A stretch of DNA of 64,000 bases from Candidatus Sumerlaeota bacterium (GCA_016928995.1 JAFGJS010000110.1:1-64000); one strand, 5' to 3'. Positions 36,555-45,653 are shown, numbered from the stretch's first letter. The notes: generated by a model from the sequence alone, not told the origin. A program made the numbers and translations.

Positions 36555-36609
36555 GTAGCGCCAGCGTCTCGCTGGCATATTGAAGCCGCTGGAACGACGG
36601 CGCTACGAT
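36555..36609. repeat. REP pair upstream of the RAYT gene
   Basis: gtagcgccagcgtctcgctgg (hairpin gccagcg/cgctggc) and, inverted, a second unit ending ccgctggaacgacggcgctac. It is an inverted copy of the composite at 37302-37360. Confidence 0.85.
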
Positions 36610-37293
36610 ATGGGATACATGATGCAACCACAATCCCAAAATCCTGATCCCGAAGCTATCAATATCCGTTCGCGAGGTTATCTACCGCACTGGACAGCGC
36701 AAGACGGAACGTACTTCGTGACATTCCGACTTTTTGATTCGTTGCCTCGGAGCGTTTTGGACGACTATAAATTTGAACGTGAAAACATTATCATAACAGC
36801 CAAGCAAATTAAGCGTAAGCTGACTGATGCGGAGAAGCAAAGGGTTAAAGAATTATACGAAGAGAAGATTGAGCGCTCATTGGATGCTAGGGCGGGAGCG
36901 TGTTATTTGCACAATCCCAAAATCGCCGGTTTAATAGCGGATGCGTTGCGTCATTTTCACGGGACGCGCTATCAACTGTTCGCATGGTGCGTAATGCCTA
37001 ATCATGTGCATGTTCTTGTTCAACCTGCGGCAGGCCATGAATTGGAGGATATTTTGCATACATGGAAATCGTACACTGCTCATGAAGCCAACAAGATATT
37101 GAAGCGGACGGGGGCTTTTTGGCAAAGGGAATACTATGATCATTTGATTCGAAATGAAGAGGATTTTGTCAATCACATCGATTATGTGTTGAAAAATCCT
37201 TCCGTGGCAAGACTGAAGGATTGGAAATGGATTTGGAGTGCTTTCAGTGATTGCAAAGACGATTTTCAATTGCAGCGCCGTCAAATATCGTAA
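36610..37293 (+). CDS. REP-associated tyrosine transposase (RAYT)
   Basis: 227 residues from ATG 36610, just after the REP pair; an earlier frame start at 36580 falls inside the repeat. Y1 transposase family: YLPHWTAQDGTYFVTFRLFD at the start, the HUH metal motif in WCVMPNHVHVLVQP and the tyrosine region QREYYDHLIRNEEDFVNHID followed by YVLKNPSVARL. RAYTs are single-copy domesticated transposases that cut and spread REP hairpins. Here inverted REP composites flank the gene on both sides as expected. The coding sequence is more AT-rich than most genes in the window. Confidence 0.92.
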   Translation: MGYMMQPQSQNPDPEAINIRSRGYLPHWTAQDGTYFVTFRLFDSLPRSVLDDYKFERENIIITAKQIKRKLTDAEKQRVKELYEEKIERSLDARAGACYLHNPKIAGLIADALRHFHGTRYQLFAWCVMPNHVHVLVQPAAGHELEDILHTWKSYTAHEANKILKRTGAFWQREYYDHLIRNEEDFVNHIDYVLKNPSVARLKDWKWIWSAFSDCKDDFQLQRRQIS

Positions 37294-37301
37294 TGCAGAT
37301 T

Positions 37302-37360
37302 ATCGTAGCGCCGCCGTCTCGGCGGCTTGCTTGAATATGCCAGCGGGACGCTGGCGCTAC
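37302..37360. repeat. REP pair downstream of the RAYT gene
   Basis: atcgtagcgccgccgtctcgg, then cggcttgcttgaatatgcc and agcgggacgctggcgctac. Reverse complemented it aligns with 36555-36609 almost base for base, apart from a four-base indel (caag), giving inverted flanks. Confidence 0.85.
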
Positions 37361-37393
37361 ACATTATCAACGGATTATTAATATAATGTGTGA

Positions 37394-37430
37394 CCCGCAG
37401 GGCGGAGTTTGTTCCGCCCTGCGGGGCTTT
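37394..37430 (+). terminator. Strong hairpin terminator
   Basis: CCCGCAGGGCGGA (37394-37406) pairs perfectly with TCCGCCCTGCGGG (37413-37425), loop of six, followed on the plus strand by GCTTTTGG. It sits between the plus-strand RAYT and the minus-strand glnB stop. The U-run favours the plus strand, but the stem may stop both. Confidence 0.75.
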
Positions 37431-37440
37431 TGGTTGGATA

Positions 37441-37779
37441 CTATAGGGCGTCAGCGCCGGTTTCGCCGGTGCGGATGCGCATGGCTTGCTCCACGTCGAT
37501 GACGAAAATTTTGCCGTCGCCGATGCTGTCGGTGTGCGCCGCTTGACGGATGGCTTCCATGGCGGTTTCCGCCTGATCATCCGTGACGACGATTTCGACT
37601 GCGAGCTTGGGAATGAAATCCACCTGGTATTCGCTGCCGCGATAGATTTCCTTGTGCCCTTTCTGGCGGCCGAAGCCTTTCACTTCGTAGATCGTCATGC
37701 GCGCCAGATCCTTGCTGGACAGGGCCTCTTTCACATCGTTCAGTTTGTAGGGTTTGATGATCGCCTTGATCAGTTTCAT
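37441..37779 (-). CDS. glnB: Nitrogen regulatory protein P-II
   Basis: 112 residues, standard P-II length. The T-loop GFGRQKGHKEIYRGSEYQVD holds Tyr51, the uridylylation site of proteobacterial GlnB, and the B-loop region TDSIGDGKIFVIDVEQAMRI and the C-terminal RIRTGETG are intact. It senses ATP/ADP and 2-oxoglutarate and controls AmtB and nitrogen enzymes. It lies 58 bases after amtB in the same direction; glnK-amtB order is more usual. GlnB and GlnK cannot be told apart by sequence alone; the location favours a GlnK-like role. Confidence 0.94.
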   Translation of the reverse strand: MKLIKAIIKPYKLNDVKEALSSKDLARMTIYEVKGFGRQKGHKEIYRGSEYQVDFIPKLAVEIVVTDDQAETAMEAIRQAAHTDSIGDGKIFVIDVEQAMRIRTGETGADAL

Positions 37780-37837
37780 CAGCGTTCAATCCTTTCGTGG
37801 GTTTATCATTTTTCTAGTTCCATTGAATCGTCTTGGC

Positions 37838-39178
37838 TCATGACGCGTCAACGTTAATCATGCCGTAGCCATGTTCGCCGTGAAGCGTGTAGTCCAATCC
37901 CGCCAGCTCGCCTTCCTCATCAATGCGAAAGCCGATGGTTTTTTCAACGATGAAATAGATGATCGTCGTGCCGATGGCCGCGAGGGCGATAGTCGATCCC
38001 AGGCCCTGCAGTTGCACGAAGAACTGGTTGATCGCCGACCAGCTGCCCGCGTCGGTGTTGGCGGCGGCGCTTGCCATCCAGCTCTTGCGAATGAAGAAGG
38101 ACAGCAAGATCACGCCCAGCCCGCTACCCACGCCGTGAATGCCGAAGCAGTCCAGGCTGTCGTCATAACCGAATTTATCTTTGAGTTTGAGCGCGTAGAA
38201 ACAGACGCAGGCCGAGCATGCTCCCAGCAGAAGCGCGCCGCTGGGCAAGACGACGCCCGCCGCGGGAGTGATGACGACAAGACCCGCCAGCACGCCAGAG
38301 GCGAAGCCCAGCGATGTCGCCTTGCGGAAAAACACAGCTTCGATCACGATCCAGGTCAGTGCGCCGCTTGCCGCGGAAATCTGCGTCATGGTCAACGCTC
38401 GCGCGGTGTCCAGGTTGCTATGCACGGTCGATCCGGCATTAAAGCCGAACCAGCCCACCCACAGCAGACCGGCGCCCATCAGGGTCATCACCAGGTTGTT
38501 CGGGTGGATGGCGGTTTTCGGATATCCCCGTCGCGCGCCCAGCAGCAGTGCGATCACCAAAGCGCTCGTGCCAGCCGAGACATGGATCACCGTGCCGCCG
38601 GCGAGGTCGATCACGCCATTGGCGCCCGCGTTGAACAGCCAGCCGTCGCTCGCCCAGATCCAATGGCACAACGGGCAATAAATCAGCAGAAACCATAACG
38701 CGATGAACAGACAATACCCGCGAAAATACACCCGCTCAGCCAGGGCGCCGCTGATCAGCGCCGGGGTGATGATCGCAAACTTGCCCTGAAACATCGCCAG
38801 CACGTATTCCGGCACTCCGTTGGTGATCGACTCATCGATTCCTCGCAGCATGAAATAATCGCTGTTCCATCCGATGAAGCCGCCGAGGACATTGCTGCCG
38901 AAGCATAACGCATAACCGCAAACCATCCATAGGACGCCGATCAGCGCCATGGCCACAAAGGAATGCATCATGGTTCCCAGCACATTTTTCGTTCGCACCA
39001 ATCCGCCGTAAAACATAGCCAGGCCGGGCACCATGAGCAGCACGAGCGCCGTCGATGTGAGCATCCAGGCCGTATCGCCGGTGTCAGTCGTCTGGCTTGC
39101 GCCTTCCGCGCACCAGGCGGCTGATGCCATCAGCGTCATACCCGCGACGACGGCCTTTTGTTTGTACTTGTACAGCAT
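37838..39178 (-). CDS. amtB: Ammonium transporter
   Basis: 446 residues from ATG 39178 with GGAGG eight bases upstream. A signal-like first helix ending AWCAEGA is followed by eleven membrane helices of the Amt/Rh/MEP family: ALVLLMVPGLAMFYGGLVR, CPLCHWIWASDGWLF, DLAGGTVIHVSAGTSALVIA (first twin histidine) and CFGIHGVGSGLGVILLSFF (second histidine region). The C-terminal tail EEGELAGLDYTLHGEHGYGM is the P-II contact region. It conducts ammonium inward across the inner membrane under control of the downstream P-II gene. Confidence 0.95.
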   Translation of the reverse strand: MLYKYKQKAVVAGMTLMASAAWCAEGASQTTDTGDTAWMLTSTALVLLMVPGLAMFYGGLVRTKNVLGTMMHSFVAMALIGVLWMVCGYALCFGSNVLGGFIGWNSDYFMLRGIDESITNGVPEYVLAMFQGKFAIITPALISGALAERVYFRGYCLFIALWFLLIYCPLCHWIWASDGWLFNAGANGVIDLAGGTVIHVSAGTSALVIALLLGARRGYPKTAIHPNNLVMTLMGAGLLWVGWFGFNAGSTVHSNLDTARALTMTQISAASGALTWIVIEAVFFRKATSLGFASGVLAGLVVITPAAGVVLPSGALLLGACSACVCFYALKLKDKFGYDDSLDCFGIHGVGSGLGVILLSFFIRKSWMASAAANTDAGSWSAINQFFVQLQGLGSTIALAAIGTTIIYFIVEKTIGFRIDEEGELAGLDYTLHGEHGYGMINVDAS

Positions 39179-39733
39179 TGCTTCCGCCTCCAATCCTTGC
39201 CAAAAAATGAAATTGTAAATAACTATATATCGGTGATGTGGCGATATTCATCGTATAGTATTTCAAGGCGTGAATATGCACGCCGTAGCGACAGATAAAT
39301 ACATATCTGCCGGGCATGTCATTAATCGCAAATTGAATAGTTATTTATTGTTGGAGATCCATGAGTCACATACAAAACACAAACGCCGTAAAATACAGTT
39401 ACGGCATTTGAACAATAAACAGCTCATGGGTCTTTCGGTGATAGGCGAATAACATTTAACAGAATGAAAATGGATTGCAAGAAAATTAACGCTTTGGCAT
39501 AAGCGCCGCTTCAGCGCTGTATTAGCGCGGATGATCGTTCGCTGCAGGCAAGTATCATCATCAGTTGATACACCAAAGTTTAAGCGGTTACAAAAATGTG
39601 ATATAATTTATTGTTGGAATATAATTCATGCGGCATGCATCATTTTGTCATGGACGCCGAGAGGCCAGAACTGTCAAACTCATCAGTTGATTGGCTGATC
39701 ACACCAGCAAACGTTGAAACTGAAGGATGAACC
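39179..39733. other. Intergenic region amtB / PEP-synthase-like fusion gene
   Basis: Divergent 555-base region, AT-rich. Seen in it: a GGCGTG-aatatg-CACGCC hairpin at 39267-39284, a REP-like run of agcgcc/agcgct half-sites at about 39501-39530, and two TATAAT boxes (39602-39607 and 39620-39625) that could serve the plus-strand fusion gene, though with poor -35 boxes. I see no good sigma-54 site before amtB. A 60-codon frame at 39270-39452 is not supported as a gene. Confidence 0.45.
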
Positions 39734-42364
39734 ATGGATGGCGTGGAAATCAGCACAGGTTTGCCCGGATTGGATCGGGTGCTGCGAAGGATTCTGGCTG
39801 GCGACAACATCGTATGGCATACGAACAGCATCGAAGATTATAAGTTGTTTGTGCAGCCCTATGCCGATTGGGTGCGGGATCAGGGATCGGAGATTATTTA
39901 TTTCCGTTTCGCCCAGCATGAGCCGCTGCTGGAAGCCGGACCGGGCGTGGAAGTCATTCCGCTCAGTTCGAAGGAAGGTCTGGAGCATTTCCTGATCACC
40001 ATGCACCGGCATATCGAGATGGGCGGACGCGGCGCTTATTACGTGTTCGATTGCCTGACGGACCTGGCCATCGATTGGTACAGCGACACGATGCTCGGTA
40101 ATTTCTTTCAGCTGACGTGTCCGTATCTTTACGACATCGAAGCAGTGGCATATTTTTGCCTGCTGCGCAACCAGCATTCATTCTACGCCACAACTCCGAT
40201 CACCGATACGGCGCAAGTGGTGATCGATGTGCATAATCATCGGGATAAGATCTACATCCATCCGTTGAAAGTGCAACAGCGCCATTCGCCGACGATGTAC
40301 ATGTTGCATGTCTGGGATGGCGATGAGTTCGCGCCGGCCACGGAGAGCGTGATCATCTCCGAAATCATGGCGTCGGTCGGCCGGCCGGAACTGGCTTCGG
40401 CCAGCACGACGCGCGATGTTTGGCAGCGCAGTTTCACGCGGCTGCAACAGCTGTGGGAAGACAAAAAACGCGGCCTGGCAAGCAAAGATGAGATCGAACA
40501 ATGCAAGGAGCGCGTCCTGCGCATGGCCGTTTCGCGCGATGATCGCCTGCTGCAATTAGCGCGGAAATATTTCACGGTGGAAGATCTGCTGGACATCAGC
40601 CATCGCACGATCGGCACCGGCATGCTGGGCGGCAAGGCGGTCGGTATGCTGCTTGCGCGCGCCATTCTGAAAAAGGAGGATCCGCGCTGGCAGGATCTGC
40701 TGGAAGTGCAGGACTCCTTCTACATCGCCTCGGACGTGTTCTACACCTTCCTGGTGCGCAACGGCTGCTGGTGGATCCGTCAGCAGCAATACGATCATGA
40801 AAAATACCTGGAAGGCGCCGAGCGCGGCCGGCATCGCATTCTGCAGGGCGAGTTTCCCGATTACATCGTCCAGCAGTTCTCCGACTTGCTGGATTACTAC
40901 GGCCAGTCGCCGATCATCGTGCGTTCCTCGAGTTTGCTGGAGGACGCCTTCGGCAACGCCTTCGCCGGAAAATACATCAGTGTCTTTTGCCCCAATCAGG
41001 GTTCGCGTAAACAGCGCCTCGACGATTTCATCGCCGCGGTGCGCCAGGTATACGCCAGCACGATGAGCGAGCGCGCGCTGAGCTACCGCGCTCGCCGTAA
41101 TGTGCTGCATCAGGATGAGCAGATGAGCCTGCTGGTCATGCGCGTGTCAGGCGCGCTGTACGGCAATTATTTCTTTCCGCAGATCGCCGGCGTCGGTTTC
41201 TCATTCAATCCGTACGTCTGGCACGAGGACATCGATCCGAATGCCGGGATGTTGCGTCTGGTCTATGGGCTGGGCACTCGCGCTGTTGATCGCACCGATG
41301 ACGATTATACGCGTCTTGTGGCGCTTAATGCGCCAATGCGCAGGCCGGAGAGCAACATCGAGGAAATCACCCAGTTCGCCCAACACAAGGTGGACGTGCT
41401 CGACCTTGAAGTCAATCAGCTGCTTTCGTACCGCTTTGAAAACGTCGCGGCCAAACCGGGATTGAAACCGCCGTTGAGCATCTTCGCCTCCCGCGACGAG
41501 CAACTGCTTCGTGAGAGCCGTGATCGCGGCGGTGAAGTCTTCTCCTGGTTTTTAACGTTCGATAATCTGCTCTCCGAAACGGAATTCGTTCAGGACATGC
41601 GGCAGATGATGCGCTTGTTGCATGACGCCTATGATTATCCCGTGGATGTTGAATTCACGGCTAATTTCCTGGACGAAAAGTCGTATCGGATCAACCTGGT
41701 GCAATGCCGGCCGCTCCAGGTGATCGGCGTCGGCGAAGCGCCGGAAACGCCGGTCAATCTTTCGCGCGAGGAAACGATTCTCGAAGCGCATGGCGCCGTG
41801 ATCGGACATAGCCGGCAAATCCCGATCCATCGTTTCATCTATGTCGTTCCGTCGATCTACAGCCGCATGCCGCAGACCGAGCGATACAGCGTGGCGCGGC
41901 TGATCGGCCGCATCACGCAAGCGCCGCTGGACGACAAAGACGGCAAGATTTTCCTGATCGGTCCCGGACGCTGGGGCACGACGACGCCTTCGCTTGGCGT
42001 CCCAGTTTCCTTCGCGGAGATCAATCGGGTCGCGGTGATTTGCGAGATCGTCGGCATGGACAAAGACATCGTGCCGGACGTGTCGCTGGGCACGCATTTC
42101 TTCAGCGAGCTGGTGGAATTGGATATTTTATACCTGGCGTACTTTCCGCAAAAAGAGCACAACTTTCTCAATGAGCAGTTCTTGCTGGAGACGCCGAACA
42201 AACTGGCGGAACTCCTCCCGGACGTGACGATCAAGATGGAGGATGCCATCCGCGTGATCGACACGGAGGATTTGCCTGGGGGCCGGCCGATCTTTCTCAA
42301 CGCCGCCACGACCGAGCAGAAGGCGGTGTGTTTCGTTGAAACACAGCAGACCGGTTCCGAGTAA
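39734..42364 (+). CDS. Fusion of a KaiC-like domain with a PEP-synthase-like ATP-grasp domain
   Basis: 876 residues, GAAGGA upstream of ATG 39734. The first 240 residues begin STGLPGLDRVLRRILAGDNI, the start of KaiC/RadA ATPases, but the Walker A lysine loop is replaced (VWHTNSIEDYKLFV), so this part probably does not hydrolyse ATP. From about 290 comes a PPDK/PEP-synthase N-terminal domain: GTGMLGGKAVGMLLARAI, SPIIVRSSSLLEDAFGNAFA (ATP-grasp) and VEFTANFL...INLVQCRPLQ. The C-terminal part has LIGPGRWGTTTPSLGVPVSF and PDVSLGTHFFSELVELDILY, a module seen in PPDK-like proteins of Bacteroidetes-type bacteria. No swivelling phosphohistidine or PEP-binding barrel is visible, so it is not a normal PEP synthase. 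A phosphotransfer or nucleotide-sensing role is a guess. Confidence 0.8.
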   Translation: MDGVEISTGLPGLDRVLRRILAGDNIVWHTNSIEDYKLFVQPYADWVRDQGSEIIYFRFAQHEPLLEAGPGVEVIPLSSKEGLEHFLITMHRHIEMGGRGAYYVFDCLTDLAIDWYSDTMLGNFFQLTCPYLYDIEAVAYFCLLRNQHSFYATTPITDTAQVVIDVHNHRDKIYIHPLKVQQRHSPTMYMLHVWDGDEFAPATESVIISEIMASVGRPELASASTTRDVWQRSFTRLQQLWEDKKRGLASKDEIEQCKERVLRMAVSRDDRLLQLARKYFTVEDLLDISHRTIGTGMLGGKAVGMLLARAILKKEDPRWQDLLEVQDSFYIASDVFYTFLVRNGCWWIRQQQYDHEKYLEGAERGRHRILQGEFPDYIVQQFSDLLDYYGQSPIIVRSSSLLEDAFGNAFAGKYISVFCPNQGSRKQRLDDFIAAVRQVYASTMSERALSYRARRNVLHQDEQMSLLVMRVSGALYGNYFFPQIAGVGFSFNPYVWHEDIDPNAGMLRLVYGLGTRAVDRTDDDYTRLVALNAPMRRPESNIEEITQFAQHKVDVLDLEVNQLLSYRFENVAAKPGLKPPLSIFASRDEQLLRESRDRGGEVFSWFLTFDNLLSETEFVQDMRQMMRLLHDAYDYPVDVEFTANFLDEKSYRINLVQCRPLQVIGVGEAPETPVNLSREETILEAHGAVIGHSRQIPIHRFIYVVPSIYSRMPQTERYSVARLIGRITQAPLDDKDGKIFLIGPGRWGTTTPSLGVPVSFAEINRVAVICEIVGMDKDIVPDVSLGTHFFSELVELDILYLAYFPQKEHNFLNEQFLLETPNKLAELLPDVTIKMEDAIRVIDTEDLPGGRPIFLNAATTEQKAVCFVETQQTGSE

Positions 42365-42403
42365 TAAAGCGAACGCATGAATGAATTTGCGCGGAGTGAA
42401 AAC

Positions 42404-43093
42404 ATGAAGCGATTCGGATGGATTGCGCTGCTGATCGCGCTGGTTTTTAGCGGTTGCGCACGACAGCAGAACGCCTTGGTCGCGTATTGGATTTATGACG
42501 AGGCTATGGAACTGGATCCGACGATCGTCACCGAAACACGCAAGGTTTATACGGAGTACGAGGCGCAATTGCGCGAACAGCCGACCTCCGCCACGCTGGG
42601 GGAGCCGGTGATCCGCAATGAATTCGGCGCATTCTATGGGCAGCCGGAGGCCGTATGGGAGCCGGACGGCGTCTGGATGAAGTTGACCAGGACGGTCTAT
42701 TATGAAGATCCGTCCGGTGTGATCTGGACCGCGCCGCGCGGGACGTATGTGAACGGTTCGTCCATCCCTCAGGGCTTCTGGTCGACGGTCGGCTCGCCTT
42801 ATCGCGGACGGCACAGGTATGCGAGCGTGTTTCACGATGTGGCGTGTTTGCTGGGACCGCAGCCAGGACGGGACTGGAAGACGATCCATCGGATGTACTA
42901 CAACGCCTGCCGTTGCGGGGGGATGCCGGAAAACGAGGCGAAACTGCTCTACACCTCGGTCTATCATTTCGGTCCGCCTCGATTCGGCGGGGACTTCGAC
43001 GCGAAGCAAAAATTGAATCTCGCGCGCAATGCCGAGGAATATATCAGTGAGAAAGATCGCTCGCTTGAGCAGTTGGAGCAATTGCCGTATTGA
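42404..43093 (+). CDS. DUF1353 lipoprotein
   Basis: 229 residues from ATG 42404 with GGAG upstream. A lipoprotein signal (MKRFGWIALLIALVFSGC, lipobox cysteine at 18) is followed by a DUF1353 domain: GVIWTAPRGTYVNGSSIPQG, FWSTVGSPYRGRHRYASVFH, DVACLL and MYYNACRCGGMPENEAKLLY. The domain resembles phage and secreted proteins of unknown activity; the conserved HD pair (FHDVAC) hints at a hydrolase. It is 39 bases after the fusion gene on the same strand and may be cotranscribed with it. Confidence 0.8.
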   Translation: MKRFGWIALLIALVFSGCARQQNALVAYWIYDEAMELDPTIVTETRKVYTEYEAQLREQPTSATLGEPVIRNEFGAFYGQPEAVWEPDGVWMKLTRTVYYEDPSGVIWTAPRGTYVNGSSIPQGFWSTVGSPYRGRHRYASVFHDVACLLGPQPGRDWKTIHRMYYNACRCGGMPENEAKLLYTSVYHFGPPRFGGDFDAKQKLNLARNAEEYISEKDRSLEQLEQLPY

Positions 43094-43129
43094 GCGCAGC
43101 CGTCCCGGCCGCCTTGTCGCGCAGGATCA

Positions 43130-44878
43130 TTACAAGTTGCTCATCAGCTGATACAGGTTCTCCCGATCTTGATCAAACCTGGCGAAGGTGAACGCCCTGA
43201 CGATCTGCCCCTGTTTGTTCTGCAGCATCAACGTCGGAACTCGATACACGGTGAATTTATTATTGTCGCAACAATACGACACTCCTTTGCCTGGAGTGAT
43301 CTCCTCGCGATAGCAGACGAAATTTTCCGCAAGCGTCTGGAAGGAAGCGGAAGCGATAATCCCTTCATCCACCTTTTTGCAGATCCCTATGTCATTTTGG
43401 TAGAAATAGAGGATTCGCGGTTTGTTTTGCGCCTGAGCCTTGGTCTGCGCCTCCTTGAAGTCAGGCATCCAGGAGACTAAACTTGGATTTTGCAATTGCG
43501 GTTGCTGCAACCCTATCGGCGTCGCGGATGTATAGGATGGATTCACTTTCCGTCCGGCCAGCATTTCAATCTCCGATTGCGTCAACGCGTAGCTGAAGAT
43601 GTAAAAATCATCGATCCGGCCGTTGAACAGCGGATCATAAGGCCACTGGCTCTTGCCAAGATAGTTCAGATAGGGCTTGATGTCGAAGGGATCCAGCTCG
43701 ATGGAGCCTGTGATCGCGAGGTTTCCATTGGTGTACATTTTGCCGACGTCATCTTTGATCGAAACGGCCACATGGGTCCATTGACCGGCGAGCAGCGGAT
43801 CGGTTTCCAGGATGTTCTCGACATTTCCCTTTCTAATCACGAAACGCAGCGTATCGCCGCCTGAACGCGGCGTCAGGAGGAAGTACGCATCCGTTCCTGC
43901 GCCGAAATCGAAGATGCGCTGCCAGGGTCCGCCGCCATCCCAGTTAACCCACGCGGCGACGGTGATGTCATGCGAATCGATCAATACCGCGGGCAGCATC
44001 ACATAATCATTGGATCCATCTAGAAAGATGGCCTGTCCAGCGTGGCCCATGATAAAGGATATATCGCCGGAGTTGATCCCGTTTTTCGAGTTGATGCTGT
44101 CCAACAGGTTGCCTTCGAAAGCATAGCACGCCACGATGGATTTCAATCCGCCGCTCTGAGACAACGCCGCGACTTCCGATGCCGACAGCGCGTAGTTGTA
44201 TACTCTAAAGTCATCAATGCGGCCATTGAACAGCGGATCGCCCCATTGGCTTTTGCCGATATAATTGTGCACCGGATAAATTGTAGACGGATCCAGCGTG
44301 ATCGGCTTGGAGTCGGCGATGGCGCCATTGACATACAGCGTGCCCGTGTCGCCTTCGAGTGTCACCGCGATATGCGTCCATTCGCCGACGGTCAATTCCG
44401 GCGCTTCGAGCCTTTCCTCTTCTTCATAACTGTCGGATGTAATCGCAAAACGCAGCGTTCGCGAAGCGGAACTCGGCGTGAGAAACAGGTATAGAGTCTT
44501 GTTGTTCCCGAAATCAAAGACACGTTGCCAAGTCCTCTCCCGGCCTTTGCCTCCGTCCCAGTTGATCCATGCCGCGATTGTGATGTCATCCGAATTGGCC
44601 ACACTGGCCGGCAGTTGAATATAATCGTCCAAGCCGTCCAGTTCGATTGACTGTCCGATTCGTCCCACGGCATAAACCGGACTGCCAATCGCATTGCCGT
44701 TGGCCGATCCGGCGGCGTCGAACATGTTTTGATCGAATTGATAATGCACAACCAGCTTCATGCTGTTTGCGCCGCCGCTCATGTTTCCTTCGGCGTGGCT
44801 GGATGGACATGCTCCAACCATGATCACTGACGTCAGCATAATCAGCCATGCCTGACGTTCACGGACGGTGTTCCACAT
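43130..44878 (-). CDS. Secreted protein with two LamG domains and a thioredoxin-like end
   Basis: 582 residues with GAGGA before ATG 44878. A signal peptide (IMLTSVIMVGACPSSHA) is followed by two concanavalin-like LamG domains, about 40-240 and 245-440. Each has the ITIAAWINWDGG / ITVAAWVNWDGG, GEWTHIAVTL / GQWTHVAVSI and NGRIDDFRVYNYALS / NGRIDDFYIFSYALT motifs. The last 130 residues (NKPRILYFYQNDIGICKKVD, YRVPTLMLQNKQGQIVRAFT) resemble a thioredoxin fold, with the cis-proline region VPT but only a single cysteine, IGICKKV, instead of CxxC. Likely periplasmic or surface; function unknown. The LamG domains are close relatives of each other. Confidence 0.82.
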   Translation of the reverse strand: MWNTVRERQAWLIMLTSVIMVGACPSSHAEGNMSGGANSMKLVVHYQFDQNMFDAAGSANGNAIGSPVYAVGRIGQSIELDGLDDYIQLPASVANSDDITIAAWINWDGGKGRERTWQRVFDFGNNKTLYLFLTPSSASRTLRFAITSDSYEEEERLEAPELTVGEWTHIAVTLEGDTGTLYVNGAIADSKPITLDPSTIYPVHNYIGKSQWGDPLFNGRIDDFRVYNYALSASEVAALSQSGGLKSIVACYAFEGNLLDSINSKNGINSGDISFIMGHAGQAIFLDGSNDYVMLPAVLIDSHDITVAAWVNWDGGGPWQRIFDFGAGTDAYFLLTPRSGGDTLRFVIRKGNVENILETDPLLAGQWTHVAVSIKDDVGKMYTNGNLAITGSIELDPFDIKPYLNYLGKSQWPYDPLFNGRIDDFYIFSYALTQSEIEMLAGRKVNPSYTSATPIGLQQPQLQNPSLVSWMPDFKEAQTKAQAQNKPRILYFYQNDIGICKKVDEGIIASASFQTLAENFVCYREEITPGKGVSYCCDNNKFTVYRVPTLMLQNKQGQIVRAFTFARFDQDRENLYQLMSNL

Positions 44879-45140
44879 TGTTCTCTTGTCCTCTTATGGC
44901 AAATGTCTCTATGTCGAACAGTTTTGGAAAGCCACTCGCACACCTCGACTTCGATAATGTAATAATAGCCTCTTGGCAGAACCTTTCTCGTAATCAACCG
45001 GATCAGTGGAAACTGGAAGATGCAGACGCGAGGCATATTCATACGCATGCCCCTCTGCTATCATGATCGGCAGAGTGATGAAAAATTTGAATTTTTTTTA
45101 CGGCTTGATCTCTATGGTTGGTTTTTTGAAGCGCAGGCGG

Positions 45141-45653
45141 CTAGGAATCCGTCAGGTCCGTTTTGATGGTTTTGACGATTCTGTTCCATTTTCGAGCGTC
45201 GAATCGCAACGCGAGGAACTGGTCGAATAAAGCGAGAAAAACCTGGCTGAAGCGTTCGAATTGATTCAAACGCAGCGAACAGGCTTCTTCGAAAAACATC
45301 GCGCCGGGCACAGGAATCTTGATGCCGCCCAGCGACCATTTGCGCGAATCGAGAGTCAAAGCCCAATCCGCGCCGTCGATTTTCATCAGCAGTTTCACTT
45401 TTTGCGGCGTCTTGTTTTCCTGCAATGCGGTGTGAAATTCGCTCGATTGCGCGGGCATTTCGCCCTTCATCTGCACACGGCTGGCGTTGCCCATTTCGCC
45501 TTCAAGCACCATCTGCTCGCCCAGGCGCACCTCCAGCTCCTCGCAGCCTTCCACGTTGAATTTGCCGTCGTTTTTCAAGCCATGATGCCAGAGCCACATC
45601 AGAAATTCCGGCCCCAAGTGTTCGTATTTTGTAATTGATTCCAGCGTGCCCAT
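45141..45653 (-). CDS. RdgC-like protein, short
   Basis: 170 residues from ATG 45653 (a longer frame to 45719 exists; neither has a strong ribosome site, GGAAAA is closest). YEHLGPEFLMWLWHHG is the segment that in RdgC-type proteins reads LGREFLTWLW, and ALTLDSRKWSLGGIKIP matches the later RdgC-like region; FLALFDQFLALRFDARKW closes it. RdgC binds DNA in E. coli and is about 300 residues, so this is only the C-terminal-like half. The role is unknown. It lies between two secreted-protein genes on the same strand; the 262 bases on its 3' side (44879-45140) hold nothing I can assign. Confidence 0.5.
   Translation of the reverse strand: MGTLESITKYEHLGPEFLMWLWHHGLKNDGKFNVEGCEELEVRLGEQMVLEGEMGNASRVQMKGEMPAQSSEFHTALQENKTPQKVKLLMKIDGADWALTLDSRKWSLGGIKIPVPGAMFFEEACSLRLNQFERFSQVFLALFDQFLALRFDARKWNRIVKTIKTDLTDS

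Noticed and set aside
39179-39260. Sigma-54 promoter before amtB
   Set aside because: TTGGCA is present near 39199 on the minus strand but the GC ten bases downstream is missing, so there is no proper -24/-12 pair.
39270-39452. 60-codon frame upstream of the fusion gene
   Set aside because: AT-rich, low complexity and no ribosome site; the region looks like promoter DNA.
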